A stretch of 64,000 nucleotides of DNA from Bugula neritina (lineage: Eukaryota; Bryozoa; Gymnolaemata; Cheilostomatida; Bugulidae): assembly GCA_964035545.1 (NCBI GenBank), contig OZ037772.1, positions 9,645,150-9,709,149 on the forward strand, in the 5' to 3' direction. The position numbers and the translations under genes were made by a program. Shown here piece by piece: positions 29,684 through 43,001 of this stretch. The notes below the pieces were generated by a model that saw nothing but the letters and a program-made list of their open reading frames with translations, was not told the DNA's origin and searched no databases. Positions within the stretch are counted from its first letter, which is position 1; each line of letters starts with the position of its first letter.

Positions 29684-32600
29684 ATGGAAGAAGAGTTGTC
29701 TCCTCCAAGTTGTATTCCAGGTGGGAATATTCTGTACATTATTTGTTATAAAATATATATAACTTTGTTTGACCTACTTATTCTAGATATACAATCCTCA
29801 ACAAGGAACTATTCTACAAATATTTTTATGGGTCATTAATTAATTGATGAAGTTTTGTGATTGCAACAACCAATGTCTATATAGATGTTCCATTAGTAAG
29901 TGAGTAATGATTTGTATTTTGCTGGAAAATGAAAATACGCAACACCTTATGATACCATAAATTTTAAAATAGGTCAAGTTTTGTGTAGGCAATAGTTTAT
30001 AATGAGGCATCATATTTATTACATTTTTACCTACAAAGCAACGTTGTAGTATTGAAGTATATCATTATATAACATATCTATAATAGTGGTATATGGTTTT
30101 AGATTTTTATGTTTTATGCAGTGCTTTGTATTATTTTGGTTTTTGATTTTGTAGATGGGAATTCTGAAGTACAGCGTGGGTTTACTGGTTAGTATTAAAT
30201 ATAGACCTGGTTGCCTTCAGTTACTGTCAGAGTTAAAGTTCACTTGCGTACAGCACTGTTAAAAATTTAAATAGGCTTTTTACCAATGTTTTCAGTAGTA
30301 ATTTATAGTATAGAATTATGCACCAGTGGTCTAGGGGTTAGAGCATTGGCTTAGTAAACACAAGGTCATGGGTTCGAAACCCTGTAAAGGCTATTATTGA
30401 TGTTAGGAAGAGTATCCAGTCATAATTGTTCCTGTGCCTCATCTAAATAAGCCCTTAGCCCGATTAAAAAACCCTTTCCATCAGGAAGTTCTCTCAAAAA
30501 GATAGTGACTAGTAACTGGTGTGAGATTAAACGATGTTTCGTCTCAATTGCAGCATCTTTTGTAAACCGTTTTTCAAGAAGCTTCAAAAGAACTTCGTGG
30601 TTAATAATTTAATTTCATCTTTCCTTGAACCCTGTATTTTTTTCTCTGTGTTGTGTCATGACCCAGATAATATTCATGCTATAGCCACTCCTATTATTCC
30701 ATGTACATTTGGAGTTGTGTTATCCATTATGGTGTAGCTACTGAGCTTCACTTGCCATTCATATATCTATATGCAGTCGTTTAACAATGTTTTCCTAACT
30801 GCTGTGATTTATTGCTGTGATGTATGAATCAACTTATTTCTCTGTTGATAATTTTTTAATTAAATTTTATTTGTAAAGTTTCCACAGTGTATAACTATCC
30901 TTTCTATACTAGCTGCCGCGCTGCCGTGAGTTTAGCAATATCACCTTGATGTTTACAGCCTCCTTAGGTGAGAGGAGCTTCTTGGGCAGAGGGAGTTTCG
31001 GCCGTGTGTTCAGGCAGTATGATGAACAGAACCAGCGGTTTCTCGCCTCCAAAGAAATAGATCTGGGAATGGTGACTGAAAAAGAGTATGCTGAGGTATA
31101 GGTAGTTTATTGGTGCGTTCCCGGTTTCCATAGCAACAACAGCAGGCAAACCACTAACAACGAGACAAGGGATATTTAGTGTTTTAAACAGTAAAGATGT
31201 TTACTCACAGTGTTGTATTGCGCTTGGCTCGGCTCCCAATTGAGTCAATTATGCTTGAAGTTCTAAACTAATTTCATACATAATTTGAAGACGAAAACAT
31301 TTTTACTGTTATCTTCCCCCTCCTGCATCTGGATGAATATTTTATCGAGATTTTCAAAGTTTGTTGTGTTTCTGTCTATTAAAAGTGCACAAAAAATCGG
31401 GTTTTAATATCTATCACTTGCAGTAATGGAAAGTTGGGAAAAGCCTGTGTTCTTGATCAAAATTGTAGCATAGCAATTTTCTCCAGAAAATATCAACCTG
31501 ACTATCAAAATCTATGAAGAAACTTAAAGAACTTGGGTTATTCAACTTTCTCCACTACTGCGCCTAAATACTATTAATTTAGGCAAATATAGTAAGCATA
31601 TTCTACCCTAGTGCAGTGCTATATTTTGTATACATCTTACAGAGAATCAAAAAGGCAGAAAGAGAAGTGTATGCTATGAACAGACTCAAGCATCCACATA
31701 TTGTCGAGTGTTTTTATAATGAGATCAGACAAGGTGTCTACGGTCCAGGTTAGCTGACACTCTTTCAGTTACTCACTTTTTTGTCTTTCTCTGTTTTTAA
31801 ATAGTTTCAGTCTCGCTGCATCTGTTATTATTATGTTATGTGAATTGAATTATTACATTTGATTCATATTGAGGCTTGTCATCAATTTATAAACAAATTT
31901 CACTTTTATGTCTTGAAGTAGAAGGAAATCATGTTCATCCAACAGTCTGTAGCATAAATATGTGGTAGTGGAGCTTTATTGTTCAAAAATATGCATCCAT
32001 CAGTTATTAATGTGGGCAAGTGTTGTTGTGGGTAGAGTATATAGATGGGTGGAGTATATGGATGGGTGGAGTATATGGATGGGTGGAGCTTATGAATGGG
32101 TGGAGTATATAAATGGGTGGAGTATATGAAAGGGTGGCGTATATAGATGGGTGGAGTATATAGATGGGTGGAGTATATAGATGGGTGGAGTATATAGATG
32201 GGTGGAGCTTATAGATGGTTGGAGTATATAGATGGGTGGAGTATATAAATGGGTGGAGTATATGGATGGGTGGAGTATATAGATGGGTGGAGACTATTTG
32301 TAGACGAATAGGTTTACTTATGCTTATTACATCATTTATAATATGATTGAATAGCTATTTTGTTGCCTATTTTAAAAAGGAAAATATAATATATTGTGGG
32401 CATGATTAGAATAGAAAACTTTCACATAGATACTTGAGGCCCAGACAGATGGAGCGAAACGTCAAATTTCAGCCATTTTCAAAAACGCCAGAGCAGAAAA
32501 ATAATTTACATAGTTTAATCGTAGTCTAATGTGGAAAGAAATAATTTTGCTCAGTTTGTGACTGCATATAGACAAAACAAAATGGCCGACATTTCATTTT

Positions 32601-35600
32601 CATCTTACCTACTTGCATACTTATTCAAATTGACAAGTTTAACACAAGTAAGATTTATAAAGCTATAGATTAGTTGTGATGCCATCACTAATAGCATCTT
32701 ATTACTAATAGATTCAAAGCTCATGTGCATTTACATGGAGTATGTATCGGGAGGGTCCGTGAAGGACTGGTTGAAAAAATATGGCGCTTTCAGTGAGGCC
32801 AGAACTAAGAGATACACTTTGCAGATGCTAAGTGGTCTCCTATATCTACATGAACAACGGTTTATTCACAGGGATTTAAAGTGTAAGTCGATGGGTTGTT
32901 TTTATCTCTGTCTGTCTTCAAGTCATCTGTATGTCTACTACTTGAGTGTTAGCAGACGTCTGATGTTAGGGAATGAGTCATTGTTTTTCTTTTCATCTGT
33001 AGTGTAGAAACCAGCCATTGGTTTGGTAAGTTTAATTTTTAAAATTATTTTCAGTTACCTCATGCTTCTACAAAAAAGCTTTTCAACTGCAAGTGATGCT
33101 ATTTAAGTATTTTTAAACATTTCCTTGTGAAAAAGTAAAAATTGTGTAGAACTATTTTATTATAAAAATTGTGTCAGGACTACTTTACAGCTGCTAATAT
33201 ATGTTTACAACTGTGTGTGTTTTGCAAGCGTTGATTCAGCAATAGCTTTTAGCTAATACTAAGAGCTCATTGCCTAGTAACTACTACTGAACAGTGAGTT
33301 TGAGGACGTTTGCACTTAACCAGGAAATTTTCTGTTTTACTTGTTAGTTTAGTCCTTAAGTTTCACCCGTGGTTGCTTCATTACATAGTAGAGAAATGCT
33401 GCTAGGTTTCACAATTTACATCTGTTGTTATATCTACTTTTACACCTACATCTAAACCTACTTTTAAATCTAACTTTGCACCTGCTTCAACACCTACATT
33501 TACATCTACCTTTACACCTACTTTTACACCTACCTTGCACTTACTTTTACATTTACATTTACCTTTAATATCACAATCAGTAGACTATTTTATTTGTATT
33601 GCAGAAGCATAACCTAACAGCATCCTATGATATAAATGGAGATACACAAAATTTGTGTTATTATTTATTTTCCTTTCCTGATTTAGGTTCAAACATGCTG
33701 TTTGGTGAAGGAGACAGCATCAAGCTGGCAGATTTTGGACTCTCGAAGGAAAGTCTTTGCTCAACATATGAAAGTAAAAGGACACTACACACAGAGGCTT
33801 GTGGTACAGCTCATTATATGGCACCAGAAGTTATGGCTGGAGAGGAATATGGCCGCAAATCAGATATTTGGTACGTCCATTTTTCCATTTTAGAAATGGT
33901 AGCATTAAGCTCTATAGAGTTAAATTGCTTAAATTACTTGTTTTCTCACCAGGAGTGCTGGAGCTACTGTGGTGGAGATGTTGACCACACAACCACCCTG
34001 GTATCAGCTGAAAGATTTCCAAGTCATGTACAAGATCAATTTGAAATCAGAACCTGAATATGTCCTTGACTCTAGTCTAAGTCCTGAAGTTAGAAATTTT
34101 TTGAATGTGATATTCAACTATGACAGCCGAAGTCGGCCTTCGACTGAGGAGTTGTTGCAACATGATTGGCTAAATGACCTTGAACTTCCAGCAGGTGATG
34201 GACATAATTTAATTTTGTGGCTTTGTTCGTAAATGTATGTTGATGGAAGTACATCCAGTTATACTAGTTAGTTGTCGTCCGCCATGATACTTTATCAATT
34301 AAATGTTGAAACACATTTAAATTATTTAAAAATAAAATTTTAATATAAATAAAATAACTAGAAGCTAATTAAAATGTTTTTCAAGACAAATTCAAACTCA
34401 ACTCAAAGTTTTGAGTCACTTTAGATATAGATTCATTACCCTAAGACCAGGGTAATTGAGAAATATTTTCTTCTAGTTTGTATTCTAAAGACTTACTCAC
34501 ATGCCAATGTAGTTTATTTTTCCACCCGATCATTGCACAAGGTTGGCTAATAAATTATACTAATTATCAAACTGTCTAAATTGGACAGAATACCATGTTT
34601 AGTCATGTGACTAGACATTCTATCAGCTTAACTTGCAGTTCATCGGTTGTGTTTATAAAAGTGTAGCTCTCAGCCTTGCTCTCTGTATTCTGGTGTCATT
34701 CTGGTGGTTTCCGGAAAGGTTCTAGAAAGATCTGGTGCCCGATAGGTCCTGGTTCCATCAGACTTCTGGTTTCATGACGTTTTCTGGTGCTGTAAGGTTT
34801 CTGGTTCTACAAAGATTCTGGTTCCCAAAAGGTCTTGGTTCCATGAGGTCTCTGGTGCCATACGGGTTCTAGAAGAGGGTTTGAGTTCCACTGGAAAAAA
34901 TTTTTTTTATAAACCTGCACATCCTTCTTAGCTGTATTGCTGATACATTTTATCTGTGATGTAGATGAGGATGTAATGGATACAGATCTTCTAGAGAATT
35001 TTCCAGAAAGAGTCAGCAATTGCTCTCCCTGTGATGTGGTGCGTTTGTTCTGCATTCAATGGTTACTAATGAAATATATTTCAACTGTTCCATGGAAAAT
35101 ATTATTGTTTTCAAAATGTTGTTTTTTGTTGAGTAACAGGAAATTAAGGGAACTTTATTACTGTATATGAAACGATAATGGTAATTGCTAAGATGGTTAA
35201 ACAGGTATTGTCAATTGAACCAAAATAAAATCTAAATTACTCAATAATTGCAAATGTTTTGGTGTAGTTGGTCCCGCTGGTGGCAGACAATTTCTAATCT
35301 AGCTATTTATTTCTTATCTCATTCTTTTAGGGAGTCCAGAAAGATGAAGAACAGAGCCCAATATATCGTTCTCTTTCAATTCCTTCTCTTTCCAGTTGTG
35401 TCTATGAAGATGTGAATTACGGGTACTTTAAATCACCCAACTATGAGGTGCTTCAAAAAGTATGTTATTTTTTCTTTTAAAATATGTTCTAGCTTTAATC
35501 TGATTTGTAATTGATGCGTTCCCTCTATATCTTACTAAGCTGCCGGTCCTGAAATCTTAATTCATGACATATAGAATATACCATATTTAATTCACGGATC

Positions 35601-38173
35601 TGTTGAATACAACCATGTTATCCCACATCCCACATCCACAAGCTACAAAATGGGGTCTAAGCCCTTCTCCCGCCCCATGGATTTTTGTTAGGAATAGATC
35701 GGGGAGGCAGGCACTGTATTTTGGTTTCAACTACGACATTAGATTAAAAATTTAAATATCTGCAGGATAAAATAATTTTACTAAAAAACTCCATTTGTCG
35801 TTCAACCTGCTCTTTTATCACAAAGGATATTTTTATTTGGAGCACTTTTCATATTTTTTATAGAAATTAACATGTGAGAATTTTTATTTCAATTATTAAA
35901 GCAAAGCAATAGAAAGAAATTCCTTCAGAGGGTAAAACAACTCTTTACTAAAAAGAAAGCCAGTAAACCTGTCAGAAAACGTGCAGTTGAGAAAGCCACC
36001 ATGACTGAGCCGGTAGACTTGGGTTCAGAAGATTATGCCATAGTTAGTGAGGAAGGCTCCTCCCTTGTGCCGCAATATCACTATAGCGCCAGTTCTTCAC
36101 TGCACGACTCATACGGATATGAAACCCCAGGTACATGTAACCATTGCAGACATGTAGAAGCTGTTAGTATTTGTAGCAACAATTATAATCATATAATAGA
36201 GTAATATCACTATTATATTATATAATGTTATTATATATTTATATATGTTATATAATTATATAATACATTGTTGTACATTATACTATTTAAAATATCATGC
36301 TTTAGTAGCTTACACAAATAACGGCTATTCCAGAAATGTTTTTAATGTATTATGTATTGATATTATTGTATTATAATATATTAAATACTGGTATTACTTT
36401 ATTATTATAATTATGTTATAATATGTGCTGATATAGTATATTATGTTACACACTGATATCACATTGTTATTGTAGTAAACAATGTACTGATATATGCTAT
36501 AATATTATTATAATATATTTTATTATGTATTGATTTTAGTTATGCTAATAAACTATTATCTGAGTCAGCCAATTAGAATGTATCTGTAACTCTGCAATTT
36601 CAGACCTACTAGCCAACCAGTCTCCATACATCAACGTCCAGGGTTCAGCAGACGATGATGTGGAGACAACTCTCATGCAGACAAACCTTGGTGTATACCA
36701 ATTTACAAGTGATTATATTATTATATATTATTACATAATAATATTCTATTGTATTATAATGCAGTATTTTATTGCAATATGCTATATTATGTTTCTATGT
36801 AATATATTGATATATGTATATTTTATTGACCTCCAGATTTTTTTTCATTCACTAAAGCAACATGTATGTTCAAAGCCATCGCTATACAGAACAATTAAAA
36901 AAGCTAATCTTGGACGTAACTTGCTATGGCAATGTACAGCAGCTTAGAAACTTTTTTATTTCAAGCAATAAATTGGGTTTTATTTAAAAGTAGTTATTTA
37001 CTGCATTGGTGGAAAGTTTTATTTTATTGTGAGGTAGTTTAACTGTCTGAATTTAACTTTAGTTTGAAACTCAGTTGTGGCTAGTAACAAATTATTTTTT
37101 TCTTGAGGTGCATTTATATTGGAGTACTAAGTTGCGATTAATTTTACCATGTTAACACATTTACATCTAAATTAAGTAATTAAGAAATGCCGATATCTGC
37201 AACGGTTTATCATTTCCTTATACTATTATTATGAAAAAGTCATCACAAGGAAATGATTTTAAGGAGGGGCTTCACAATGCAGCTTTTCACCTTGACCAAA
37301 TTGAATTTTTGACTGAAGATCGTGAATGTATCAGCGCACCCTTACAGTTTCAGTTCCTATAGCTATAGCTAGCTGTAGCACAGTTTAATATATTTATATA
37401 GTTATAATGGACCTACTTTATTTATTGTAGACGAACCAGATAATGATGACACTGTATATATCAATGTACCAGACTTCACACAGAAAGCTGTAACAAGCAA
37501 TGTGGACACTGCACGTACTCTGGAGAAAGTACCGGAAGTAATCATCAACTCGGGTAATTGCTGAATTATTTCACCCCCTCCCCCCCCAAAAAAAATATTT
37601 CAAATTTATTGCGTCTAATTGTTTAAGTCAGCTTTAAGCTTGTTGTATTGTGTCAGTTACCAATAACATTCGATGAAAGTCAGCAATAATTACTATTAGT
37701 TTTATAGTATTGCAAACTTCAGTGCCGAATGAAATACTCGTCAGCAAAAGTTTCGTTATAAAACAGAATAATTTGAGCATTCAACCCTCAAACAGTCTGT
37801 AGATAATATATAAAAATATTTTCATACTGTGTGGATGTATTATGAATTCTTTAATTAATTGTGCAAAATTTTTTTTAAGAGTTTGTCTCCCTTGCTCTTT
37901 GTCATGTTATGGTATTAAGTGGCCCCTTTCGTTTCGTCATAATTTTCTGATGTGTATGCACTAACTAAAATAAAAAAAAACCATACACTATATTCTCAAC
38001 ACTTACATGAAATAATCACATATTACATGCCTAGGGCTATCTAAGCTACTTTTGCTATGCGATTATATCACTTTTAAAAAGAAAACTTGAAAAAAAGTTA
38101 CATCTTTACTTTCTAAATTTTCTAATATATTTTTCCAGAGATGGTGTACGATGTCCCTATGACCACCTCCTAG
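29684..38173 (+). CDS. Kinase gene A: MEKK-like Ser/Thr kinase with tyrosine-motif tail, 13 exons
   Basis: Exons: 29684-29720, 30155-30187, 30959-31095, 31643-31748, 32712-32882, 33687-33870, 33953-34194, 34965-35038, 35331-35459, 35902-36130, 36604-36708, 37431-37553, 38139-38173. They total 1605 nt, or 534 residues, with all phases agreeing. The kinase spans about residues 25-303: glycine loop GRGSFGRV (33-40), Lys55 (ASKEIDL), Glu77, catalytic HRDLKCSNML (Asp159, Asn164), DFG at 177-179 and MAPE at 206-209. GGSVKDWL and VVEMLTTQPPWY are typical of the MEKK2/3-like STE11 family (MAP3K). The N-terminus is only about 24 residues, with no PB1 or other regulatory domain. The tail (304-534) has a basic patch (KQLFTKKKASKPVRKR) and Tyr motifs YINV at 456 and 492 and YDVP at 527. 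YxN motifs bind Grb2-type SH2 domains when phosphorylated, so adaptor recruitment is an inference. Possible poly(A) signal: 38594-38599. Confidence 0.85.
30321..30527 (+). mobile_element. SINE derived from tRNA-Thr(AGT), copy 6
   Basis: CAGTGGTCTAGGGGTTAGAG, altered loop TTAGTAA, B box GGTTCGAAACC, and the body through GATAGTGACTAGTAAC. It lies in intron 2 of kinase gene A. Confidence 0.85.
31417..31566 (-). mobile_element. TA-flanked MITE, family 1, copy 4 (reversed)
   Basis: Starts GCAGTAATGGAAAGTTGGGA and ends AACTTTCTCCACTACTGCGC followed by CTA. It is a diverged reverse-strand copy in intron 3 of kinase gene A. Confidence 0.7.
32036..32290. repeat. GATGGGTGGAGTATAT minisatellite
   Basis: About sixteen 16-base units (ATAGATGGGTGGAGTATATA type) in intron 4 of kinase gene A. 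The core GGGTGGAGTATATG resembles the coding repeat at 23159-23263. Confidence 0.95.
33430..33575. repeat. TTTACACCTACATT repeat
   Basis: Imperfect 12-14-base units of ACATCTACTTTTACACCTAC in intron 5 of kinase gene A. Confidence 0.8.
34680..34880. repeat. Degenerate TTCTGGTTCCATAAGGT repeat
   Basis: About ten imperfect 16-20-base units (TCTGGTTCCATNAGGTTTC type) in intron 7 of kinase gene A, less AT-rich than its surroundings. Confidence 0.7.
35515..35853. mobile_element. Element related to the CAGTGCTC MITE, copy 3
   Basis: Starts GCGTTCCCTCTATATCTTAC and includes GGGGAGGCAGGCACTGTATT. It then shares TCCATTTGTCGTTCAACC and AGGATATTTTTATT with 18780-18895. Strongly diverged; in intron 9 of kinase gene A. 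Confidence 0.6.
36200..36550. repeat. AT-rich TATTATATAAT stretch
   Basis: Almost pure A+T intron sequence with degenerate TTATTATAATATAT repeats, between the exons ending 36130 and starting 36604. Nothing else is visible. Confidence 0.7.
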
Positions 38174-38593
38174 CTGCATGATTAATGAATGTAGAAGTTG
38201 GAAATATGGCTGAATCAATGTCTGTTATGGTCTCAGTACAGCTGTTTCCCTTCACTGAACTCTGCATAATGTTTACCTTATTATGACCCGAATTATGAAC
38301 GCATTAATCAATATTGTTATAAATGCAAGATTTTGTATTATTTTCATAATTTTACCCAGACTGTTGTGGTATAGATCCACACTGACTCAACTCATATTGA
38401 ATTACATTTGTTTTGCTATTATATCATAACTTTTCTATAAACTTGTTTTTATTATATTTTACATGAATATATGAAAAGTAATGTTTTATTATTTTTTATT
38501 TAGTTTTAATTTTACGTTTTTCAAAAAAATCTATGCATGCTTATATTTTTTATAATTTCAACAGTGTAAGCTAGTGCCTTTATGTGCCATATT

Positions 38594-38599
38594 AATAAA
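38594..38599 (+). terminator. Possible polyadenylation signal of kinase gene A
   Basis: AATAAA about 420 bases after the stop codon at 38171-38173. No closer canonical hexamer was noticed. Confidence 0.35.
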
Positions 38600-39571
38600 T
38601 CATGGTAAAACTTTCTATTCAAATTTTACAAAACTTTGACTTTTACTATTGTGAATTATCAGTGTATAGTGTTTATTACATTTAAGATACTTTAAATATA
38701 TTTGCCACTATAGGTTTAAAGATTTTTTTCTGGTTAAATTACTGTTTTTCAATTTTCTGCTCTTCAAGTGTCTTTTGCAAAAATTCAATTTCACTTCAAA
38801 TGTGTAGAAACTTGTCACTTTACTATAGTAAATAGCTAGCTACTGTAACATAGAGATTCTTATTTACATGCGATATAAAACATACAAACATTCCTAACCT
38901 TTACTATAGCCTACAGATTATAAGGATTATAATTGTGACTACTGTACTACATAAAAAAGCATTCAAAATTCTATTGGAGTAAAGCTATACTACAGTGTAC
39001 ATAATACAATTATTATGTTCAAAAGAAATTGACTGGACTACAACATGAAGTTTTCTGTACAAGTTTTAAATACTACATTGAAGCGTCTTTCTATGAAGTA
39101 TAGTTGGGGTAGTCATAGAAGTTTTTAGAGGATAGTAAATCTAGTTTTCAGCTAAAACAGGGGAACAGTGAAGTTTAGTAATACACTATAAGTGTAACAT
39201 TCACCTTATCATTATGAACAGTTATGCTTCTGAAATATCACTTGACATATTTGAATGTAACATAATATAGTTGTTACTTGTTAGCTATTTACTAATATTA
39301 GTAGTACTCCTATACGACCTTTGAACTTTGCTGGAAGTTTGGAGTTTGGCTAAATTTGATAGCTGCTTTTAGTGTCTGTTTTAGGTAACTGATTATATTA
39401 AGTTTATGGCAATTTATAATAAACTTTTCAGTTATATCTGAACTTTAATCCTTTACATCATTTTAAGTGACTGGATCAGGCATTTTTGTTTTTCCACTGT
39501 TTACATTTAAACTTAAATAAAAAGAATTAGGATCATTTCAATTGATTTGATATAATGCAGAGTGACCTATA

Positions 39572-39906
39572 AGCCTAGGGCCACACGGTGAGTATTTTCG
39601 CATGCGAAAATTGAAATCACAGGTAGCAAAGGTGTCCACTGTAGCGTCAGTGATGCGTGATAAATAAAGCTTTCATTTTTAAATCGCACTCGCTTTCAAT
39701 AAAACGCAATTTACTGGAATGTAGCACTAAAATAAAGAAATTGGGCTCGCTGAATAATTACCAGCCTATTAGGTGACGAAGACAGAGACGATTCGCACTT
39801 GCGTTGAAAATGCAGAGCGACAAGTGCGAATGTTTTCTCAACGGCGCACAGTGGACACCTTTGCTACTTTTTGCATGCAAAAATACGCACAATGTGGCCC
39901 TAGGCT
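39572..39906. mobile_element. MITE with AGCCTAGGGCCACA ends
   Basis: A 335-bp element starting AGCCTAGGGCCACACGGTG and ending CAATGTGGCCCTAGGCT, with TA on both sides. A second inverted pair is GTAGCAAAGGTGTCCACTGT facing ACAGTGGACACCTTTGCTAC. It encodes no protein. Confidence 0.8.
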
Positions 39907-42900
39907 TAGTTATATAATAACAGCTTTCAAAATGATACGCAATAAGTAATTTTTATACTGACGCACACAGTTACTTCAGAACAAATAGAGGATGAAAATC
40001 CATTACAATATATTAGCCTATATATTTTTATTTACAATGATCATGATATGAGGTTTATAATTTTTGTACAACAATTACATCTTTTAAGGTGAAAACGAAA
40101 CTGGTAAAAAATATACCCATAGACTGTATTCTAGCCTTCTTGCATGCAATAACTTATACTAGGCACTTTGAAAATAGCTCATCTTGTTTACAGACACCAC
40201 AACTTTTTGACACATAATGTAAATCATGATCCTTTTAGCAGCCAACTTTAGATAAAAACATTCTATATTGTATGTGAATTAGATAAATATTGCGCAGTAG
40301 TTATAACTTTTGTAGCTTTGTTCTGAAGCATATATTCGATTTCTTCAAGTAACCGGTATATATGCAAAGGAGATTTGTTTTTTTAATTACACTACAGTCA
40401 TTTGATGTTTACAAGAAATATAATGATCAGTGGAAAAACAGTGTTAAGATAGCGATTTTAAATTAAGCCAGTAAAGTGTCCAAAGATCATGCAGCTATAT
40501 AGCAGAAATTGGATGAAGGCTGTCAAAAGAGTAATTAGGTTGTTGGCAAAGGAACTCACAGTAAATTTATAAACATGCGCTATTTTAATAATAATATTGT
40601 TATAAATTTGCCCATAGAAGAATAATCAAAATGCCACCTCTACCAATCAAATATTCAGTCTGTGTTATACTTAATTTTTACTTCTGCATTTCAAATGTTA
40701 AACGTTATGCTGAGACTTGTTTCTACCAGTTTGCTACAGTATTTTTCTTCCAACTAACTAAATTATTTTTCTTCTAACTTACTAAAGTATAGTTCTATGG
40801 GCTTTCTAAAGTACATTTTTGGCAGCCAATTAAGTTAGTGTACTTCTTCCAGTGCTGAAACATGTTTTAAAATGATGAATGCATTAATATATTATGCCAA
40901 CTATACATAATCTCTAGTACTGTATTGAACATTGTAAAAGTAAAACAATGTTGTCATTTTTAAAATGTTTTATAGTAAATTGTAGTGTTCTACTGCAATA
41001 ATTAAAATATTGAAAGTATTTCATGCCATGTCTATGTGTTAAGTTTATATAATTTACTTTATATGTATTTAATGTTTATATGAAAATTGATGTACCAAAT
41101 ACACAATGTCAATGGCAATGCGTTAATATGTAGTAACTATACATGCAGTCATACTTATTATGAACAAGGAGGTTTCAATACAAAACTACACATTAGATTA
41201 GCCAGATAGTTAGAATTCAGCTGCAATTGCTATTCAACACATGGACAGTTGCAGATGCATTATAGTGTCAGATTTATGCATAGACTCAGTTTTATACTTT
41301 AGAGTTTGGAATCTTTGTTTGGGCAGACTACAAGACACCATTGTTAAAACCATGAGCCTATTCTATACTCCGCCCCTAATAGCATGACCTCTAGCAATCC
41401 GGTGACCCTGAAAGTGATATAACTCAGTAAACAGCAGCCAAATTTTCACTTCGCCTCGGCTGGGGTTACAAGCTAGTTAGTATAAATAATTTTTATCTAC
41501 CAATCACCTACGATGCTGGCAAAATCTGAAACTTGTGATAAAGATGTGCGGGTTGCCTTGTTGCCAGCCATAATTTGTTTTAACATAGTTTTTAAGATCA
41601 CTGTTGTAGGCTATGACATAGTGTATATAGTAGCATGCAAGGAGCATTTGCTTAGTTGCATTTTTAATGTATAACACTAAGTTGGGTTTAGTTCATGCTT
41701 TTTTACTTAACTAAACCTATACTGTGTCAACCAAATAGTGTGGAGATCAGTTGAAGTCAGGTATGGTTAGTTTGTAAAAATTATGAACAGCATAACATTG
41801 TGAGTAAAAATTATATTTGCTTATTTGTGTTTTTTATTTTACTAGCATACCTTCAGATTGCTGACATAATAATTTTATTATCATTTGCAATTTTTTCTTC
41901 AAATTGAAAATTTAGAAGATGGCTATATATTGCATATATATTACATGCATACATACATGCATATATATATATATATATGTACACATATATATAAGATTTG
42001 TACTGAGGAAATTACTTATTTAGGAGTGATTATCTACAGTCAATTCTAAAGTCTACTCATTCTACACAATCAGCACAGTAATCAATGATAATAAAGGCTC
42101 TGAGTTGTATAAAATATGTTCCTTTTGATTTGCCCTTGACTACAAAGCTGTTGAAACATTTGAGGTTATGTCACTGAATAGCTTGAATTTTGTGTTATAT
42201 AACTATCATACAGGTTCTGTTGTAAATTTATGTGAGTTGAATTACACTGTGTGGGTTATTGAGAATCTATATAAGAGCATGTAACCTATGTGTGAAAGTG
42301 TTGGTCAGAGCTAACAATCCTGTATGCAATAATCCAGTATTGATTTTAAGAATAATAATCGAGTGAGAAAAACTACATAAGAATTACATAGGTAAAAATA
42401 TAAAAGTACAGAGTACTACAACAACTAAACAATTAAACTAAGCCTGCTCTACTAGATAACAACGTGGGGCTGGCGAGGATGTGTTATTTATACCTGCGCA
42501 GCAAACACTCTTGCATACAGTTAACGTATAGACAGCCATGTGGTCACTAGTCAATCATAGCTTAGTAGCGCAGAATGTCAATGGTGTTGGGTGTTATATA
42601 AGGCTTAGCCTCCAGGTTAGGCATATGACATATGAATGCCTGAAAATCACTAAAATTCATAAATTTTTACCCCAAACATTGTTGCTTAGATTTTATAACA
42701 TATCAATCCATATTGGAATAATTTGTTTTGATCTCTTATTGTACAACGACTTTCATATTATGTTCAATGAATAAGATATGGATTATAGTTTAATGAAATC
42801 AAGCTTTGAGCTGCAATCAAAAGCTGCTTGACAAAACCAAAATATTTTAAGGTATGCAAAGAATAATGTCAATTCACACTACAGCTAAAATAAGCTTACT

Positions 42901-43001
42901 TTTAGCTGTAGTGTAAGCGGGACATAGGGCTGTAGGGTTTACTGTAAAGTATTATTTTAGGATATTTAGCTGTTAGCTAGATGACGTGGTAAAATGATGC
43001 A

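Larger units (their letters stand above)
38174..43001. other. Intergenic region between kinase genes A and B
   Basis: Contains the 3' UTR of gene A, a MITE at 39572-39906 and a TA-rich stretch at about 41930-41995. From about 42050 to 42190 it matches the region upstream of kinase gene C (AGTTGTATAAAATATG, CTTGACTACAAAGCTGTTGA). A 78-codon frame at 42538-42774 has no recognisable features. Confidence 0.5.

Noticed and set aside
42538-42774. 78-codon frame upstream of kinase gene B
   Set aside because: No domain, no matching splice context and no counterpart upstream of genes C or D.
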